From Antedon mediterranea (Eukaryota > Echinodermata > Crinoidea > Comatulida > Antedonidae), in contig NC_092672.1 in assembly GCF_964355755.1 (NCBI RefSeq), forward strand, positions 18,536,501-18,600,500: a stretch of 64,000 bases of DNA, written 5' to 3'. Each line of letters begins with the position of its first letter. Positions within the stretch are counted from its first letter, which is position 1. Positions 34,071 to 46,960 of the stretch are shown one piece after another. A model generated the notes under the pieces. That model was not told the origin of the DNA and ran no database searches. It worked only from the letters and a program-made list of their open reading frames with translations. Both the position numbers and the translations under genes were made by a program.

Positions 34071-35588
34071 CTTTGGTAAATGCAATGCCCTCTCCATATG
34101 GGACTATTCTCAGTCATATAGTATTATTTTCATTCTCTGTGGGGACCAATAATAATATAGGCAGTTTAGTTTGTTTTCAATTGCAGTTGGTATAATTTAA
34201 CAATTTTAATTAAAAGTGCAATAAAAATACAAAATTGTATAGTATTGATATTATTTGTTAGACATGGAAACGCAGTTCAGTTATATTATTTTAAATGTTT
34301 ATTATCAATTGTGAACACATACATTCAAATCCTCATATACTCGTAATTATATGAAAATAACAAAATGATTGTTATACTCTTTTTCATCCTAAGATTTTGT
34401 ATAATTAGATTTTCATTAAATTTTAAAAGTACTGTATTTACTGATTTTTTTTTCCATTTAAGATATGTCTAGTTTATAATCCCACATTTAATTGTAAAAC
34501 TACTAAACTCCATTGCGTTACTTTTCTATTCACTATATTTCACTAGTCATGCGCATATAATAATCATTCTCAAGAGCTAATCTTGGTAAATTCTGCTGAA
34601 TATTTAGTAAAATGGTGCTTTTGTTGCCGCTGGCTATATATTGTGCTTTGTGGGGCTATTGTTAAGAATTCAACTTTTACTGTTTGGCTGTTACTGTACT
34701 TCTATGTTTTGAATGTAAACACACATGAGTTTTTTTCACTGTGATTTGAAATTTTAACAATTGTTAGAATAAAAAATATCAGAAATAAAAATGTATTTAT
34801 TTACTGTTTGTGTACAGAAAATGTTTGTGCATCCGTTGACTTTGACATCTCGTAATTGTTGTCATTCGTGGTGGTGTAATCAATGATTGCGAGTGAAGAA
34901 CAATTTCAATCAATCAAAATATTGCTCATCCTTTCAGACACATTTTTAATGGAATAGGTTAACCACTTTTGTAAATGGAATGCCTATCATAATTAATGTA
35001 TATGATCTCAAGTATAACCCCATGCTTAAATATAATCCTGATCAATTTAAGTCATTTTTAATTGAATCCCTATCCCCTAATTACTATTGTAACCAGGCCT
35101 TCTCTGGACTGGACAGCAATATATTATTATTGTTGGGATATCAGCTGGTTTTATACATGATTTTTTATTGAGAAATGAGGTTGCTTGATGGCTAAAAAAG
35201 AGAAGTATTCATTACTTGCAGCTAGTTAGAGACATAATATTTCTTTAAAATTAATCAAATCTAGAAATAATTATCATAAACATGGACTACAGTATAGCAT
35301 TAACATTTCTTAACAACATTGAAAATTAATCTTCTAAATATTGTACTACTACCAGTGAAAGATGAAAGGTTCTTTATTAACATCACTCAATACAGTTACA
35401 GTACAAATGGGAATTAAAACAATTTCAGCTCTTTAAATCGTGTGAAATTATTGATTGAAGTATTATTCAAGATTATGACATGCATTCACCTTCAAGAATT
35501 GAAGAGAATATCAGATGAAATTGATACAAAAACGATGATGTTAATGCTTACTATCATAGCGATGGTAGTGGTTTTAGTGGCTATACTC
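34071..35588. other. Noncoding, no gene seen
   Basis: AT-rich. Short frames such as 34980-35171 have no recognisable content. Confidence 0.5.
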
Positions 35589-36139
35589 ATGACGATGGCT
35601 GACATGATCATGACGATGGCTGACATGATCATGACGATGGCTGACATGATCATGACGATGGCTGACATGATCATGACGATGGCTGACATGATCATGACGA
35701 TGGCTGACATGATCATTACGATGGCTGACATGATCATGACGATGGCTGACATGATCATGACGATGGCTGACATGATCATGACGATGGCTGACATGATCAT
35801 GACAATGGCTGACATGATCATGACGATGGCTGACATGATCATGACGATGGCTGACATGATCATGACGATGGCTGACATGATCATGACGATAGCTGACATG
35901 ATCATGACGATGGCTGACATGATCATGACGATGGCTCACATGATCATGACGATGGCTCACATGATCATGACGATGGCTCACATGATCATGACGATGGCTC
36001 ACATGATCATGACGATGGCTGACATGATCATGACGATGGCTGACATGATCATGACGATGGCTGACATGATCATGACGATGGCTGACATGATCATGACGAT
36101 GGCTGACATGATCATGACGATGGCTGACATGATCATGAC
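35589..36139. repeat. 21-bp tandem array, about 26 copies
   Basis: The unit is ATGACGATGGCTGACATGAT plus C. It contains the palindrome TGATCA. Four adjacent copies carry GGCTCAC instead of GGCTGAC, a local variant block at about 35930-36005. Seven-residue repeats are open on both strands (for example MTMADMI). The plus frame begins outside the array at 35442 and ends 36 bases beyond it. No domain supports it as a gene. Confidence 0.96.
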
Positions 36140-36440
36140 GTCCCACAGAAATAAAGGAAACCTAATGTATTAACCGATATAGCAGAGGAAACGCTTTGAA
36201 AGTAGGGCTCCCAAATATATTTCTAGTTTTAGAACGCTGCACAAAATTGGTTAAAAAAGTGACAGGCTTCACACAAGCTGTGAGGACATAGCTACAATAA
36301 TAATATTAAAATGGGATTATTAGATCTGTGAGAGAGGAAGCAGCTGTGTGAACACTGCAACAAATGTAGCCATATATAACTGCATCGAGTATATTATGCC
36401 TAATCACATTGATTGGGTATAATGATAATCTACCACTTAA
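36140..36440. other. Noncoding, no gene seen
   Basis: Short AT-rich spacer. Confidence 0.5.
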
Positions 36441-36890
36441 TTTAGGCCTATTCAGACACAAAACTTTTTTTATTTTGTGTTGCAGCTAAAAGTTGCACAG
36501 CAATAACCGGTTAAAGATGTATTGTCCCCCTGAAAAAATAATTCTTAAAAATGTTTTTGTTGAATATTCCATTTTAATGTAACATAATAGTTATCCACCT
36601 TGACCAAAAATTGGATCAAAAAAAATGTATTTAACTGAAAAAAAATGTAATTTAAAGTAAAAAATGGTCAAATTGGCTGCCAAAATTAAAAAAAAACAAT
36701 AGAACCAACTGAGTGAGCTGGCATGGGACACAAATAAATAAATAACAAATTGAATGGGTAGTTTTACCAGTTATTGTTGCACTGCCATTAATAACCAGTT
36801 AGTAAAAAATTGTCCTGTTTCTGCTCCCAAGAAAGATTAAAGTTTAATTTATTCACACCATTTTTACTGGTTACAGGAACAGGACCATAC
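36441..36890 (-). mobile_element. Harbinger-type family P2 remnant carrying an insertion
   Basis: Read on the minus strand from 36890, GGTCCTGTTCCTGTAACCAG, GGTGTGAAT and TTCTTGGGAGCAGAAACAGG follow the same order as in the copy at 41752. AACCGGTTA-type words lie on both sides of a family B insert (36511-36690). The far end near 36450 reads TTAGGCCTATTCAGACAC and may be the other terminus. Ends are too diverged to give a target site. Confidence 0.65.
36511..36690 (+). mobile_element. Dispersed repeat family B, copy 3, nested in P2
   Basis: Begins AGATGTATTGTCCCCCTGAA right after CCGGTTAA and ends at GGTCAAATTGGCTGCC. It matches the reverse complement of 2098-2290. Its position inside P2 words shows that it inserted later. 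Confidence 0.75.
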
Positions 36891-36924
36891 AATCCTGAGT
36901 ATAATACCATCTCCTAATTTCTAA

Positions 36925-37719
36925 ACATGTCATCCTACGGCTATACTTGATCAATAGTAGTACAGTACCCTAGTAGTACATGTCATCCTACGGCTATACT
37001 TGATCAATAGTAGTACAGTACCCTAGTAGTACATGTCATCCTACGGCTATACTTGATCAATAGTAGTACAGTACCCTAGTAGTACATGTCATCCTACGGC
37101 TATACTTGATCAATAGTAGTACAGTACCCTAGTAGTACATGTCATCCTACGGCTATACTTGAGCAATAGTAGTACAGTACCCTAGTAGTACATGTCATCC
37201 TACGGCTATACTTGATCAATAGTAGTACAGTACCCTAGTAGTACATGTCATCCTACGGCTATACTTGATCAATAGTAGTACAGTACCCTAGTAGTACATG
37301 TCATCCTACGGCTATACTTGATCAATAGTAGTACAGTACCCTAGTAGTACATGTCATCCTACGGCTATACTTGATCAATAGTAGTACAGTACCCTAGTAG
37401 TACATGTCATCCTACGGCTATACTTGATCAATAGTAGTACAGTACCCTAGTAGTACATGTCATCCTACGGCTATACTTGATCAATAGTAGTACAGTACCC
37501 TAGTAGTACATGTCATCCTACGGCTATACTTGATCAATAGTAGTACAGTACCCTAGTAGTACATGTCATCCTACGGCTATACTTGATCAATAGTAGTACA
37601 GTACCCTAGTAGTACATGTCATCCTACGGCTATACTTGATCAATAGTAGTACAGTACCCTAGTAGTACATGTCATCCTACGGCTATACTTGATCAATAGT
37701 AGTACAGTACCCTAGTAGT
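36925..37719. repeat. 53-bp satellite, 15 copies
   Basis: The unit starts ACATGTCATCCTACGGCTAT and ends with the 16-mer ACAGTACCCTAGTAGT. Copies are nearly identical; one has TTGAGCAA in place of TTGATCAA (about 37160). The exact period was checked from successive ACATGT positions (36925, 36978, and the last at 37667). Confidence 0.97.
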
Positions 37720-37992
37720 ACAGTACCCTAGTAGTACAGTACCCTAGTAGTACAGTACCCTAGTAGTACAGTACCCTAGTAGTACAGTACCCTAGTAGTA
37801 CAGTACCCTAGTAGTACAGTACCCTAGTAGTACAGTACCCTAGTAGTACAGTACCCTAGTAGTACAGTACCCTAGTAGTACAGTACCCTAGTAGTACAGT
37901 ACCCTAGTAGTACAGTACCCTAGTAGTACAGTACCCTAGTAGTACAGTACCCTAGTAGTACAGTACCCTAGTAGTACAGTACCCTAGTAGTA
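37704..37992. repeat. 16-bp satellite derived from the 53-bp unit, 18 copies
   Basis: The final 16 bases of the 53-bp unit are amplified alone in perfect tandem, starting inside the last 53-bp copy. This is a secondary amplification of part of a parent repeat. Confidence 0.97.
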
Positions 37993-38380
37993 TTTTGTCT
38001 TGCTCGATTTATTCCCATTACATCCTTTCTCAAAATTGAAGAAATCCATTCAAATATAACCCACCACTCAATACTTGCTTTAGGAATAAGAATAACAATA
38101 GTGCTTCCTGTCGATTTAACAGGAGCGAACCGGCACCTCTATTGAAATTTTAACTTAAAACTTTCCTTTCAAAAAGCTTACATAGATAGAGAGGCGAATA
38201 TAATTTTTCATAAACAAATCATAAACACTTTCCATAAGTTTATTTTGAAAAATTATATCAAATTATTGCTAAAAAATCATTGTCAGAAAGAAATCTACCG
38301 ATGGGTCAGGAAAAATTACGTTGGTTGGTATCCACACAGGCATATTGTAAATATATAAATTTGAATACCATCTTCAACCT
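37993..38380. other. Noncoding, no gene seen
   Basis: Spacer between two arrays. Confidence 0.5.
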
Positions 38381-38578
38381 GGAGGCTACTAACTATCATC
38401 TAGTACAGGTGTTGGAGGCTACTAACTATCATCTAGTACAGGTGTTGGAGGCTACTAACTATCATCTAGTACAGGTGTTGCAGGCTACTAACTATCATCT
38501 AGTACAGGTGTTGCAGGCTACTAACTATCATCTAGTACAGGTGTTGCAGGCTACTAACTATCATCTAGTACAGGTGTT
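38381..38578. repeat. 33-bp tandem array, 6 copies
   Basis: The unit is GGAGGCTACTAACTATCATC plus TAGTACAGGTGTT, with a GGAG/GCAG variant. Its eleven-residue peptide repeat is open in one plus frame, and that frame ends shortly after the array. Not judged a gene. Confidence 0.96.
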
Positions 38579-41500
38579 GGAGGTATTTACTAAATGTTCA
38601 GCAAGTATGTGGCAATACAAATATCCAATAGCCTAGTAGTAGTGTTCAATTCAGGTGATCATTCATTTTCTGTTTCGCATGAGGACAATTTTCCATGATG
38701 CATTTTGCTAAATCAATACACCATTGGAAAGTGTCATTTCAATGTATGTATCAAAGCCTTATGTAGGCCTACAATAGTAATGCTATTCAGAACCAAAGAT
38801 GTCGGTCAACTCTCACAAATAAGTCGAATTCTGTCTACTATTTAAAATACATTTTGAATATCACCCGAATAAGTTCTTCAGGAAGTGTATGTTTTTATGA
38901 TTCTTTTTATCATGATTCAAATGAGTAAACAAATTATTTTAAAATCTTTATGACTGAGAATTTTAACCTAAATGATATCAATCATGACTTTCAATAAATA
39001 CAAACCACAATATGCTAATTAAAGATAAAAATAGACACTATTGCAGTCAAATATCAAAGATTCACTATAATAACATCATATTTAATACAAAAACACCATC
39101 AGAATAATACCCAATGACAACAATGCAAATTAATTTTCCCACAAAGTTGTCAATATTTGACAGCTGAGGCATATATTTTATGCGAGAAGAACCCATTCTT
39201 TTTATTTATTATGTGTTCAATTTATTTACAAAGAATCAATAAAGAATACATGTTGCCATGGAAAAGGGATTTTTACTTAAATACAAATTTCTGAAGTACT
39301 CTAAATACGGTAGGCAGACACTTGAGCATATGATAATATGCACTGATATTATATATAAATAGACGATGGTTTATTAATATTTCCTTGTTTGATTGCTATC
39401 TAATCAATATTATCAATATATTTTTTAATGTCTACAGAGTAAAAAGAATGTCACAATTGACTGGCTTCCACTATACACCTAAAAATTGGTCTTAATCTTG
39501 TATAAATGCAGTAGTCATTCTTGATTGTCACTGATACTTTCATCAAGCAGTTTCATAAAGCATGCATTGTATGATGCAAAACTAAGGCTTCAAGCAGTTT
39601 CATAAAGCATGCATTTGTATGATAAATGGAAAACTAAGGCTTTGTACTGAACATTAAACTATATTTTCTCAATTCTGATTAAAAGCAGAATATGGATTTA
39701 AGAAACTTGGTATTTGCAATTGTTAACAGTAATTAATCTGCTGGCACTTGTAGTTGTACTGTAATAAAGAATACAGGTTTATGTCTCTGTATTGGATAGG
39801 CGAGGTACTTTTTCTCGCAACACTAGTTCTTCTTCATCCAGAAGACGTTTGTAGTAACAATATTGTCAACTTTACCATTTACACATGGTAAACCTTACAG
39901 TACATGTAGGTTTTTAAAACCTTTATATTGTTTTAATAGTTATTATTATAAACCTCCAGCTAGTTTTAGCATCAGAGATAATAACTGCATTGCACTACAA
40001 TTTTGTTCTTATTGTTGTAAACAAACAAGTTCATGATATTGTGACAAAACCCCAGAAACAGATTAGACCCTATTGAATATTTGAGAATTATATGAATAAT
40101 ACATTATATTATAGTCACTGATTATAGTACAGGTATCGGCAATTTCAAAAGGTATATAGGGGAGCTTAGAAAAAGCCTATTAAAACTGTCTAAAAGAGCT
40201 CATGAATGGTGGCATTGTATAGCTTACATGGGTTCAACAATGACTAATAAGTGTGGCCATTTATCATTTCTGCAATCATTCTATATAAAGAATTTCTACA
40301 AATATTAGCAATAGATGCAGAAGCACTTAATGGATATCCAATTGTGAGACTAAATTGATGGTGTTATAGTTCAGATTGCTTATTTTGCTGTATTTAGAAT
40401 TTATATCAAACCTGCATGATTATATCCAAGGTGCAGTTCGCACTAATAATTTCTTTTCATTTGAAAAATCATATCCTAGACAAAACACACACAGACAGCT
40501 GTTCTTTTTGTTAAAATATGATTCATTTTTCAAATATGTCCACTTATATTCTTCAAGGTTTTGTTTTAAAAATAAAAGGAGACCTAATAATGATATAATA
40601 GGGGAGAACATTTTAGTAGAGATGGTTTAATAAAGTCTCTAGATAGGCTTTAAAACTCAGAAACATCTTACACAGCCATGTAAAAGCCCTGCTCTTTCAA
40701 ATAGTTATTTTGATTTTTTTTTATAGATTTATAGAAATCTTCGTTTTTCTCTCTACAGCTATTAAATTACGTGAAAAACAAACTATGCAAACTATTAAAG
40801 TCAATCTGATGAGTCTGGTGGCATAGCAAGTTTGAGTCAATGAGAAAACAAAATCTCGTTTTACTGGTGTATTTTTTTATATTGACTATTTTCTTTCTTT
40901 ATTATACTATTTTGCAGTTCCATGAACAAAATACATTACGAGCAAATAATAAAACAATATTTTCAAGTTGATTGATATACCAGCAACATTCTTTTAAATG
41001 TTTATTAACAATTAGATCAATTAAATTTGATCCAAGTCAATAAAATCATGTTGTAATTTGACTCCTAAAACATGTTACAAAAAACATGGATTTCAACCAA
41101 AGTGACAATTTTGATATAATTATAACAATGAAAATATTAGCAATAGAAAATCAGAAATTGAATCTATTCATTGCACAAATTAAACAATACGGTATATTGA
41201 ACAATCATATGCCCTGAGCTTCCTTCCACTATGTTTTTATTTTCTTTAATAAGCATTCCTAATTATTAAATATCTAATTACATACAGAACAATGAACAAC
41301 CAGTAGCAAAAATAATAATTTCTGACTAGGACAGATTCTTTATCAATATTTCTAATCAGTTTCAATGATAAACCAGAAATATGGCAATATGATATTTGAT
41401 ATTATGGACAGAATGAAACCATAAAAGGCACAGACTGGTTATGCAGTATGTTAATTAACAGACTAAAGATCAGGTTTCCTCAATGAAATAAAATACGTTT

Positions 41501-41751
41501 AATTTGATCAGAAAGAAGTACACAGAAGTCTAAACTAATCTTTCAAACTGTTTTGTTGCTTGTGTATTTCTGCTACCTGTATAAATGCCAACAATCAGTC
41601 ATTAATAATAATATCAATCATTATAGCAGAATACATCTCCATCTCCAGGAATAGTCTTTAAGGTTATTTGTAACTGTCCCATCAAGCCAATAGATAAGTT
41701 TTCAAGTACTTATCAGTTTTAATACTGGACATCAATTGTTTTTAACACTCA
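38579..41751. other. Noncoding, with one short duplication
   Basis: A unit of about 57 bases starting TCAAGCAGTTTCATAAAGCA is present twice at 39543-39658. The remainder is AT-rich, and reading frames at 40376-40630 on both strands show no recognisable domain. Confidence 0.5.
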
Positions 41752-41890
41752 GGGCCTGTTTCTGCTGCATAAAAATAACCGGTTAAAATCGGTGTGAACT
41801 CCATTTTCTTGGGAGCTGAAACAGGACAAATCTGTGGTCACCGGTTAAAAGGCAGCGCAAAATAACCGACCAAACAGACTAATACGCACC
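41752..41890 (+). mobile_element. Harbinger-type family P2, left end only
   Basis: GGGCCTGTTTCTGCTGCATA starts at 41752, followed by AACCGGTTAAAATCGGTGTG and TTCTTGGGAGCTGAAACAGG. It matches the 36.4-kb remnant (reversed) and the outer part of 48095-49416. No matching right end was found before the piggyBac-like element at 42204. Confidence 0.65.
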
Positions 41891-42199
41891 TTGTAAAGAT
41901 TGTTGTACACTAATTATCTCATGAAAATATCTAGTGAAATCAGGCCAGTTACTGAGAAGGTTTACAGGGCGGCGAACTTGTACTAATTTGAATGGCATGC
42001 CATGGTCCTGGTAAAAAAAAAAACTTTTTCCTATTATTTACCGCCCAACCATGACAATCAATCAGCACACAGGATTAACATTCAGAATAACGCTTTCAAA
42101 TAAAATTAGTTTGACGGACAAAATGGAATACTTTAACAGTTTATTCTCTCTACAGTAAATCAATTTAATGAGAAAAAAAGTAAAAATGTTGTTTAATAT
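41891..42199. other. Noncoding, possibly the rest of the P2 copy
   Basis: No gene or clear terminus is seen. Confidence 0.4.
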
Positions 42200-42203
42200 T
42201 TAA

Positions 42204-44001
42204 CACTTTGACTGCCAGAGGTTTTCCCAGTTAGAAACTGCCACTGCCAGCGTTTTTAGCCCAATTCGATGTTTTTATTAAAGCTGGTTGAAACCATGTA
42301 TGTGATCGGATTTATATGTATTTAGACTAAAATAATCATAAAGATTTTAGCTTTACAATGGTACCACGAACGATTTTCAAATCGCAATATGTAAATCGTA
42401 ATAGTAAAATAAAAGTAATTCACTTTGAGTTTTTCGTAGTTTCACGCAAGAAAGAAAGAAAATATCGCCCGGTGAGATCAACAAACAACGAAAAAGTTAC
42501 TTACACAGCATCGATAGGCCTATAAAAACAAGTTATCACTATCGAAAAATGTATTACATTTTATAAATCATAAATCTTACATCAATGTTTTGCCAAAATC
42601 CACATAGTAAAGACACCAGGCCTAGTTAACCAGGCCTAAAGTTGGTCCGGAACAGTTTGACGACTAGGCCTAGGCTAGCCTAGTACTACTAGCCTAGCTA
42701 GTAAACTGATGATAATATCCATTACATTCCTAAACAAGTTTATTACGTGAAACTCTGTCACTTACAGTGAAACACCAAGACAATTAGGGTATACAGTCGA
42801 CCTTCTCATTTACGTACCCCTTGGTCTGAGAGGCGTTCGTAAATGAAAAAGTTCGTAAATGGGAAGGTTCGGAAAAAAGCGCCCTCTATTAAATCAGTGG
42901 TAAAAACATGTCCAAACAAAATGCCCTATGTACAACTTATACTGTGTATAGTACACTATAAAGAACAAACAGTATTAAAAATACAGTATAAAACAATTAG
43001 ATTTAACATGTAAATTAACACCTTAAATGCCAAAAAGATTGATATTTCTGCTTTTTGTTACGTTAACACACATTCTCTGTACCAAAATTCCATCGTTTAC
43101 TTTTTATTGTGCATATTTTGACACAAACTGTAATTTACGAACTTGTTCCTAAAGTAATAATATCAAATCCGTTCTGGACCGCAAATATTTACATTTTTAA
43201 GCTACTATGTATGTGTGGTGTTTGACAGCAAGTAAAATGGAATTCCCAGAAAAATGGCTATGCGACGACTGACAACAAAGTTTTAAAATGTTAATAAATA
43301 AGAGTCAAGTGTTTTTTTATATCGTAACCACATGCACAAACAAAACTAAATTGATAGTATGGTCATCGTAGCTAGCCTTTTTTGCAGTTCGCGATCAACC
43401 TTTGTTTTTTTCAAAAACACGTGCAGGGTGCTCTCCATGCACTCCAGCAGTGGGGATGATGATCTCTAGCTTAGGCCTAGACTAAACGGCCTAGCTAACG
43501 GCCTAGGAATAGACAACTTTTAAACTAGAAATAAATCGTGGATCGTTTTTAATAAGCTTTGCTTTATTTATGAAATAATTGTTTTGGGGTAGTTTAATAA
43601 ATTAAGAAGATAATAAATTAGTAGGTACGTAAAAGTTTTATTAATATTACTGATGACGTCATCGTTCGAACGGCGTTCGTAAAATAGAAGGTTCGTAATT
43701 GAGAAGTGTGTAAATGAGAAGGTCGACTGTACATCGATAATAAAATTAAATTTCATATTGAAACTCCATTATTTTTTATTCAGATAACAAACAAACATGC
43801 CAATCCACAAAAACTTTTGTAATGCTTCGGCGGCATAGCTAGAGCACGACCGATACACAATGTGCCAAGACATCGCTACTGTGATGCGCGCCGCGGTGTA
43901 TGTTATTTCGACAGGTACCATTTTGACAGTCATTCGTAACCAGATTAGTTACTTTCAAAAAATGCGAAACAGGAAGATCTTCGTGTTTGGCAGTCAAAGT
44001 G
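42204..44001. mobile_element. piggyBac-like MITE (contains a nested mariner-type MITE)
   Basis: Ends CACTTTGACTGCCA and TGGCAGTCAAAGTG are perfect 14-bp inverted repeats. Each is flanked by TTAA (42200-42203 and 44002-44005), the target site of piggyBac elements. Total length is 1798 bp, or about 860 bp without the nested insert at 42794-43729. No transposase was recognised. Confidence 0.87.
42794..43729. mobile_element. 936-bp mariner-type MITE (family M, copy 3), nested
   Basis: Begins CAGTCGACCTTCTCATTTAC and ends with its complement. It is flanked by TA on both sides (42792-42793 and 43730-43731). The left half aligns with 17406-17920. Near the ends, GGCGTTCGTAAAT-type words recur in both orientations. 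It interrupts the piggyBac-like element and is therefore the younger insertion. Noncoding. Confidence 0.9.
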
Positions 44002-44005
44002 TTAA

Positions 44006-44705
44006 TTAATAATAGCCAAGAATGTATATCATTACTAATGGTAATTAATACATTCTTTAATAATGGGTGTTTGTTTTATAAAGCCAGAACATTAAACTGC
44101 TAATGTAAACAAGCTATTATTTATAGTGGCTCTTTATTTCAATCATGTTACAATTTTAAGTGAAAAAAAAAAAAGAATGTATGTTATGAGTAATATAAAT
44201 TAAATAAATATAACAGTTTGTTAATAAATTAGCAAAATTGATTTTAATATACAGTACAGTGTCCATAAATAATTCAGTGTCAAGTCACATTGTAATCTAT
44301 CAATAAATAAATATTAAACATTATGATTGTGTCTATGAATGACATATAATAGAAAAAATAGGTTCTTACTGTAGCAGTACCACCCAGTAGGCCAAACTCT
44401 ATTGACAAACTGTAGTATAAACAGGCTTTGAATTTATTAAGAGTATTTTGGGGATATAACAATTATGTTTATGTCAATACACAGGAACTGTTTTCATTGT
44501 TGTTAATGCATTTAATAGCTTACACCTTGGCAGATTTGATAAATGAACATCTTGGCTTCCTACTGACAATAGAGCACTTGCAATTACCTTGCTTAATGTC
44601 TTTCTAAATACTCGATATTAACAATACCATTCTACACTCGGGAATAAAAGCTTTTAAAGCTTCTTCTGTCACAGGCTAAAAATATTTTTATTTATTTTAT
44701 TTTAT
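44006..44705. other. Noncoding, no gene seen
   Basis: AT-rich spacer. Confidence 0.5.
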
Positions 44706-44992
44706 TTAATTTTCAGGCAAACATAAATGACAACACAGCGGTGCAGCACCCTGAGGATTGCCATGAGTGCAAAGCACTATCGAGATGGCTCTCCATATAC
44801 TGCACTAGAACATATAAGACAAACATATACACAAGATGCTCTACATAGACAAAGACTTATTATTAAGTCTTTGGGAGTGGAGTTGTAAATTGTCATGAGA
44901 AAAAAACCCTGACATATGACAGGACTTGAACCCAGGACCCTTAGATTGGTAGCCAAGCATCATAACCACCAAGCCACAGCTCCACTCCTACA
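44706..44992 (-). mobile_element. tRNA-derived SINE
   Basis: On the minus strand the head GGAGCTGTGGCTTGGTGGTT (A-box region) and GGGTTCAAGTCC (B box) lie at about 44985-44910. The body extends to GCACTCATGGCAATCCTCAG near 44750. The plus-strand word GGGAGTGGAGTTGTAAAT at 44872 echoes the head, suggesting an internal duplication. The tRNA part has no proper acceptor stem. Confidence 0.65.
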
Positions 44993-46736
44993 TGTACTTC
45001 TAACAACATTTTTAATTACTTTAAAATAAGCTTAGTATAAGACCATCTTTGTTTGTTGCTTTAGCTATGTGTACTTTTTTTAAATCCTTTATTTTTTTTA
45101 ATTATTAAACTACCACATCCATTATAACACAAACATTAATACAACAAATTTAGCTGCTTATTACAACCATGAAGAATTTAGGACATCTAGGATGCTGTTA
45201 AAAGCATTGCCAAGCTTGTATTGGTCATTGACATTTAATTTTCATTTCAGTACTGTATTCTCAAAAGCTCAGCTATGATACGTACCATGTACACTGTCAG
45301 TCACATGTACCACATTTGAGAAGTAAAAGCCCATGAAAACCAGAATAACAAATCGGTTGCTAGACATTTACTTTTTTATTATGACATATGTCAGTAGAAC
45401 AAATTGATTGTGACATTCATTCAATTAAACAACAACATTTATTAAATTATTTGTTTGTGTAATTGTTATGTTTAGGAAATTCCTATAAGTATATTATGGC
45501 ATCCGCAACATCTTTTTAATAAATCAGCTAATATTGTAAGATTAAAACTCTCGCATAGAAATTTGAATACAACTGACACCTGAATAAATAGCCCCATACT
45601 ATATAGCATTAATATAGGCAACAACTGCAATATTATTACTTAATAAAAATGCATGTGAAATTAAAAATAAACAATGTTCAATTCAATGACTATAGCTGTT
45701 AACAATGTTTGTGACATTCTTCAATATATTTACATTTTTATTGGCCGCGTCTGTTTAATTAATCTGTGCAGAACACAAACAATGAGGTAATATTAAACAT
45801 GACTGAGGAACAGTGTCTGTTTACTTTTACAGCAGATTTAGAATAAATTAGCTATATATATTTTTTTCATTCATTTATTATCAGCCAGAATGATGAATTT
45901 ATGTTTTTAATATAATTTGTTATTTAGTTAGCTCAATAAATATCTTTTCCGACAAAATTAGAATTGCTAAAAATGTGATTAACTTGTTTCCAAAAAAATA
46001 TAACGGATATATCAATGAAACACATTTTTAAACATTTTTAACAGTAGTTTATCAAATCATTTCCACTGTAAAAACACTAAAGTGAGAGAGTAAACACTTG
46101 TTATCCATGCAAGCTGACATGTATGACACATCCAGTAATTAACAAGACAATTAAACAAATGCTCGATTACTCTTTGAGAAAAACAATGGAAATTTGTTCA
46201 AAGAATAGCTAGATGGACAAATCAATAACAACCGATTGGCATCCGACAAATCCATGATACGATACATTAGTATTAAACCCTATTGTTCTAACTTACTTGC
46301 CTGAAATTGAGATTGTATAGAGCAATTGTTATAGTTGATATGATCAATGTCAGACTATTAGCATGTGAGAGACAGGAAAAAAGTGCATCCTAATTATAGG
46401 TGCTTTCATAGGATAATTATACTACAATATTATTCATAATTCAGATTACAGGGTGATTACATGGTTTACATACCAGAGTATAGGTCCACCCTAAGTATAA
46501 TTCTACCTCCAAACTTCGCCCTGTATTATTGTTAAAATTGATAAAACCATTGTACAAGTCGACCCCTGAAAACAGTGGAATTTCCAAACATAACGGGACG
46601 CATTATTATAGAGGGCGTGCATATATCCTGAATATTCATGATGCATGCCTGAGCTCATGACATCATACTTGCAAAACACATTGTCTGACCTGATGCATGT
46701 TCGCAGTGCAGATCGGAGTTACTTAAAGACACTAGA
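44993..46736. other. Noncoding, no gene seen
   Basis: AT-rich. No repeats or exons were recognised by eye. Confidence 0.5.
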
Positions 46737-46960
46737 CCTGCAATTTTTGACGTTTTGTAAAAAATACTGCAGATTATATAACTTTAAAAACATTAAACCA
46801 GGTCATTTCTTGTATTAAATGTGCGTTCTATTGAGGTTAATTAGAAGATAAGAAAAAAACAATGCACTACCTGATTGATTAGTAGCTCGTGTCGTATTCT
46901 CTCGTAGATGTTTCTAGGCCTAGTTGGGCTTAGTTTTGTAGGCCTAGCTGGTAAAGACCT
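46737..46960 (+). mobile_element. Dispersed repeat family B, copy 4
   Basis: Aligns with 25975-26170 in the same orientation. ACTTTAAAAACATTAAACCA and GGCCTAGYTNGGCTTRGTTTTGTAGGCCTA patterns are shared. Truncated at the 3' side relative to copy 2. Confidence 0.65.

Noticed and set aside
35492-36146. Minus-strand His-rich and Met/Ile-rich frames as metal-binding or membrane proteins
   Set aside because: Pure translations of the 21-bp satellite in different frames.
36925-37992. CRISPR-like array
   Set aside because: Units are directly adjacent and identical, with no unique spacers, and the genome is eukaryotic.
41752-42199. Complete P2 Harbinger-type element
   Set aside because: Only the left end is recognisable. 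No CAGCAGAAACAG right end was found before the next element.
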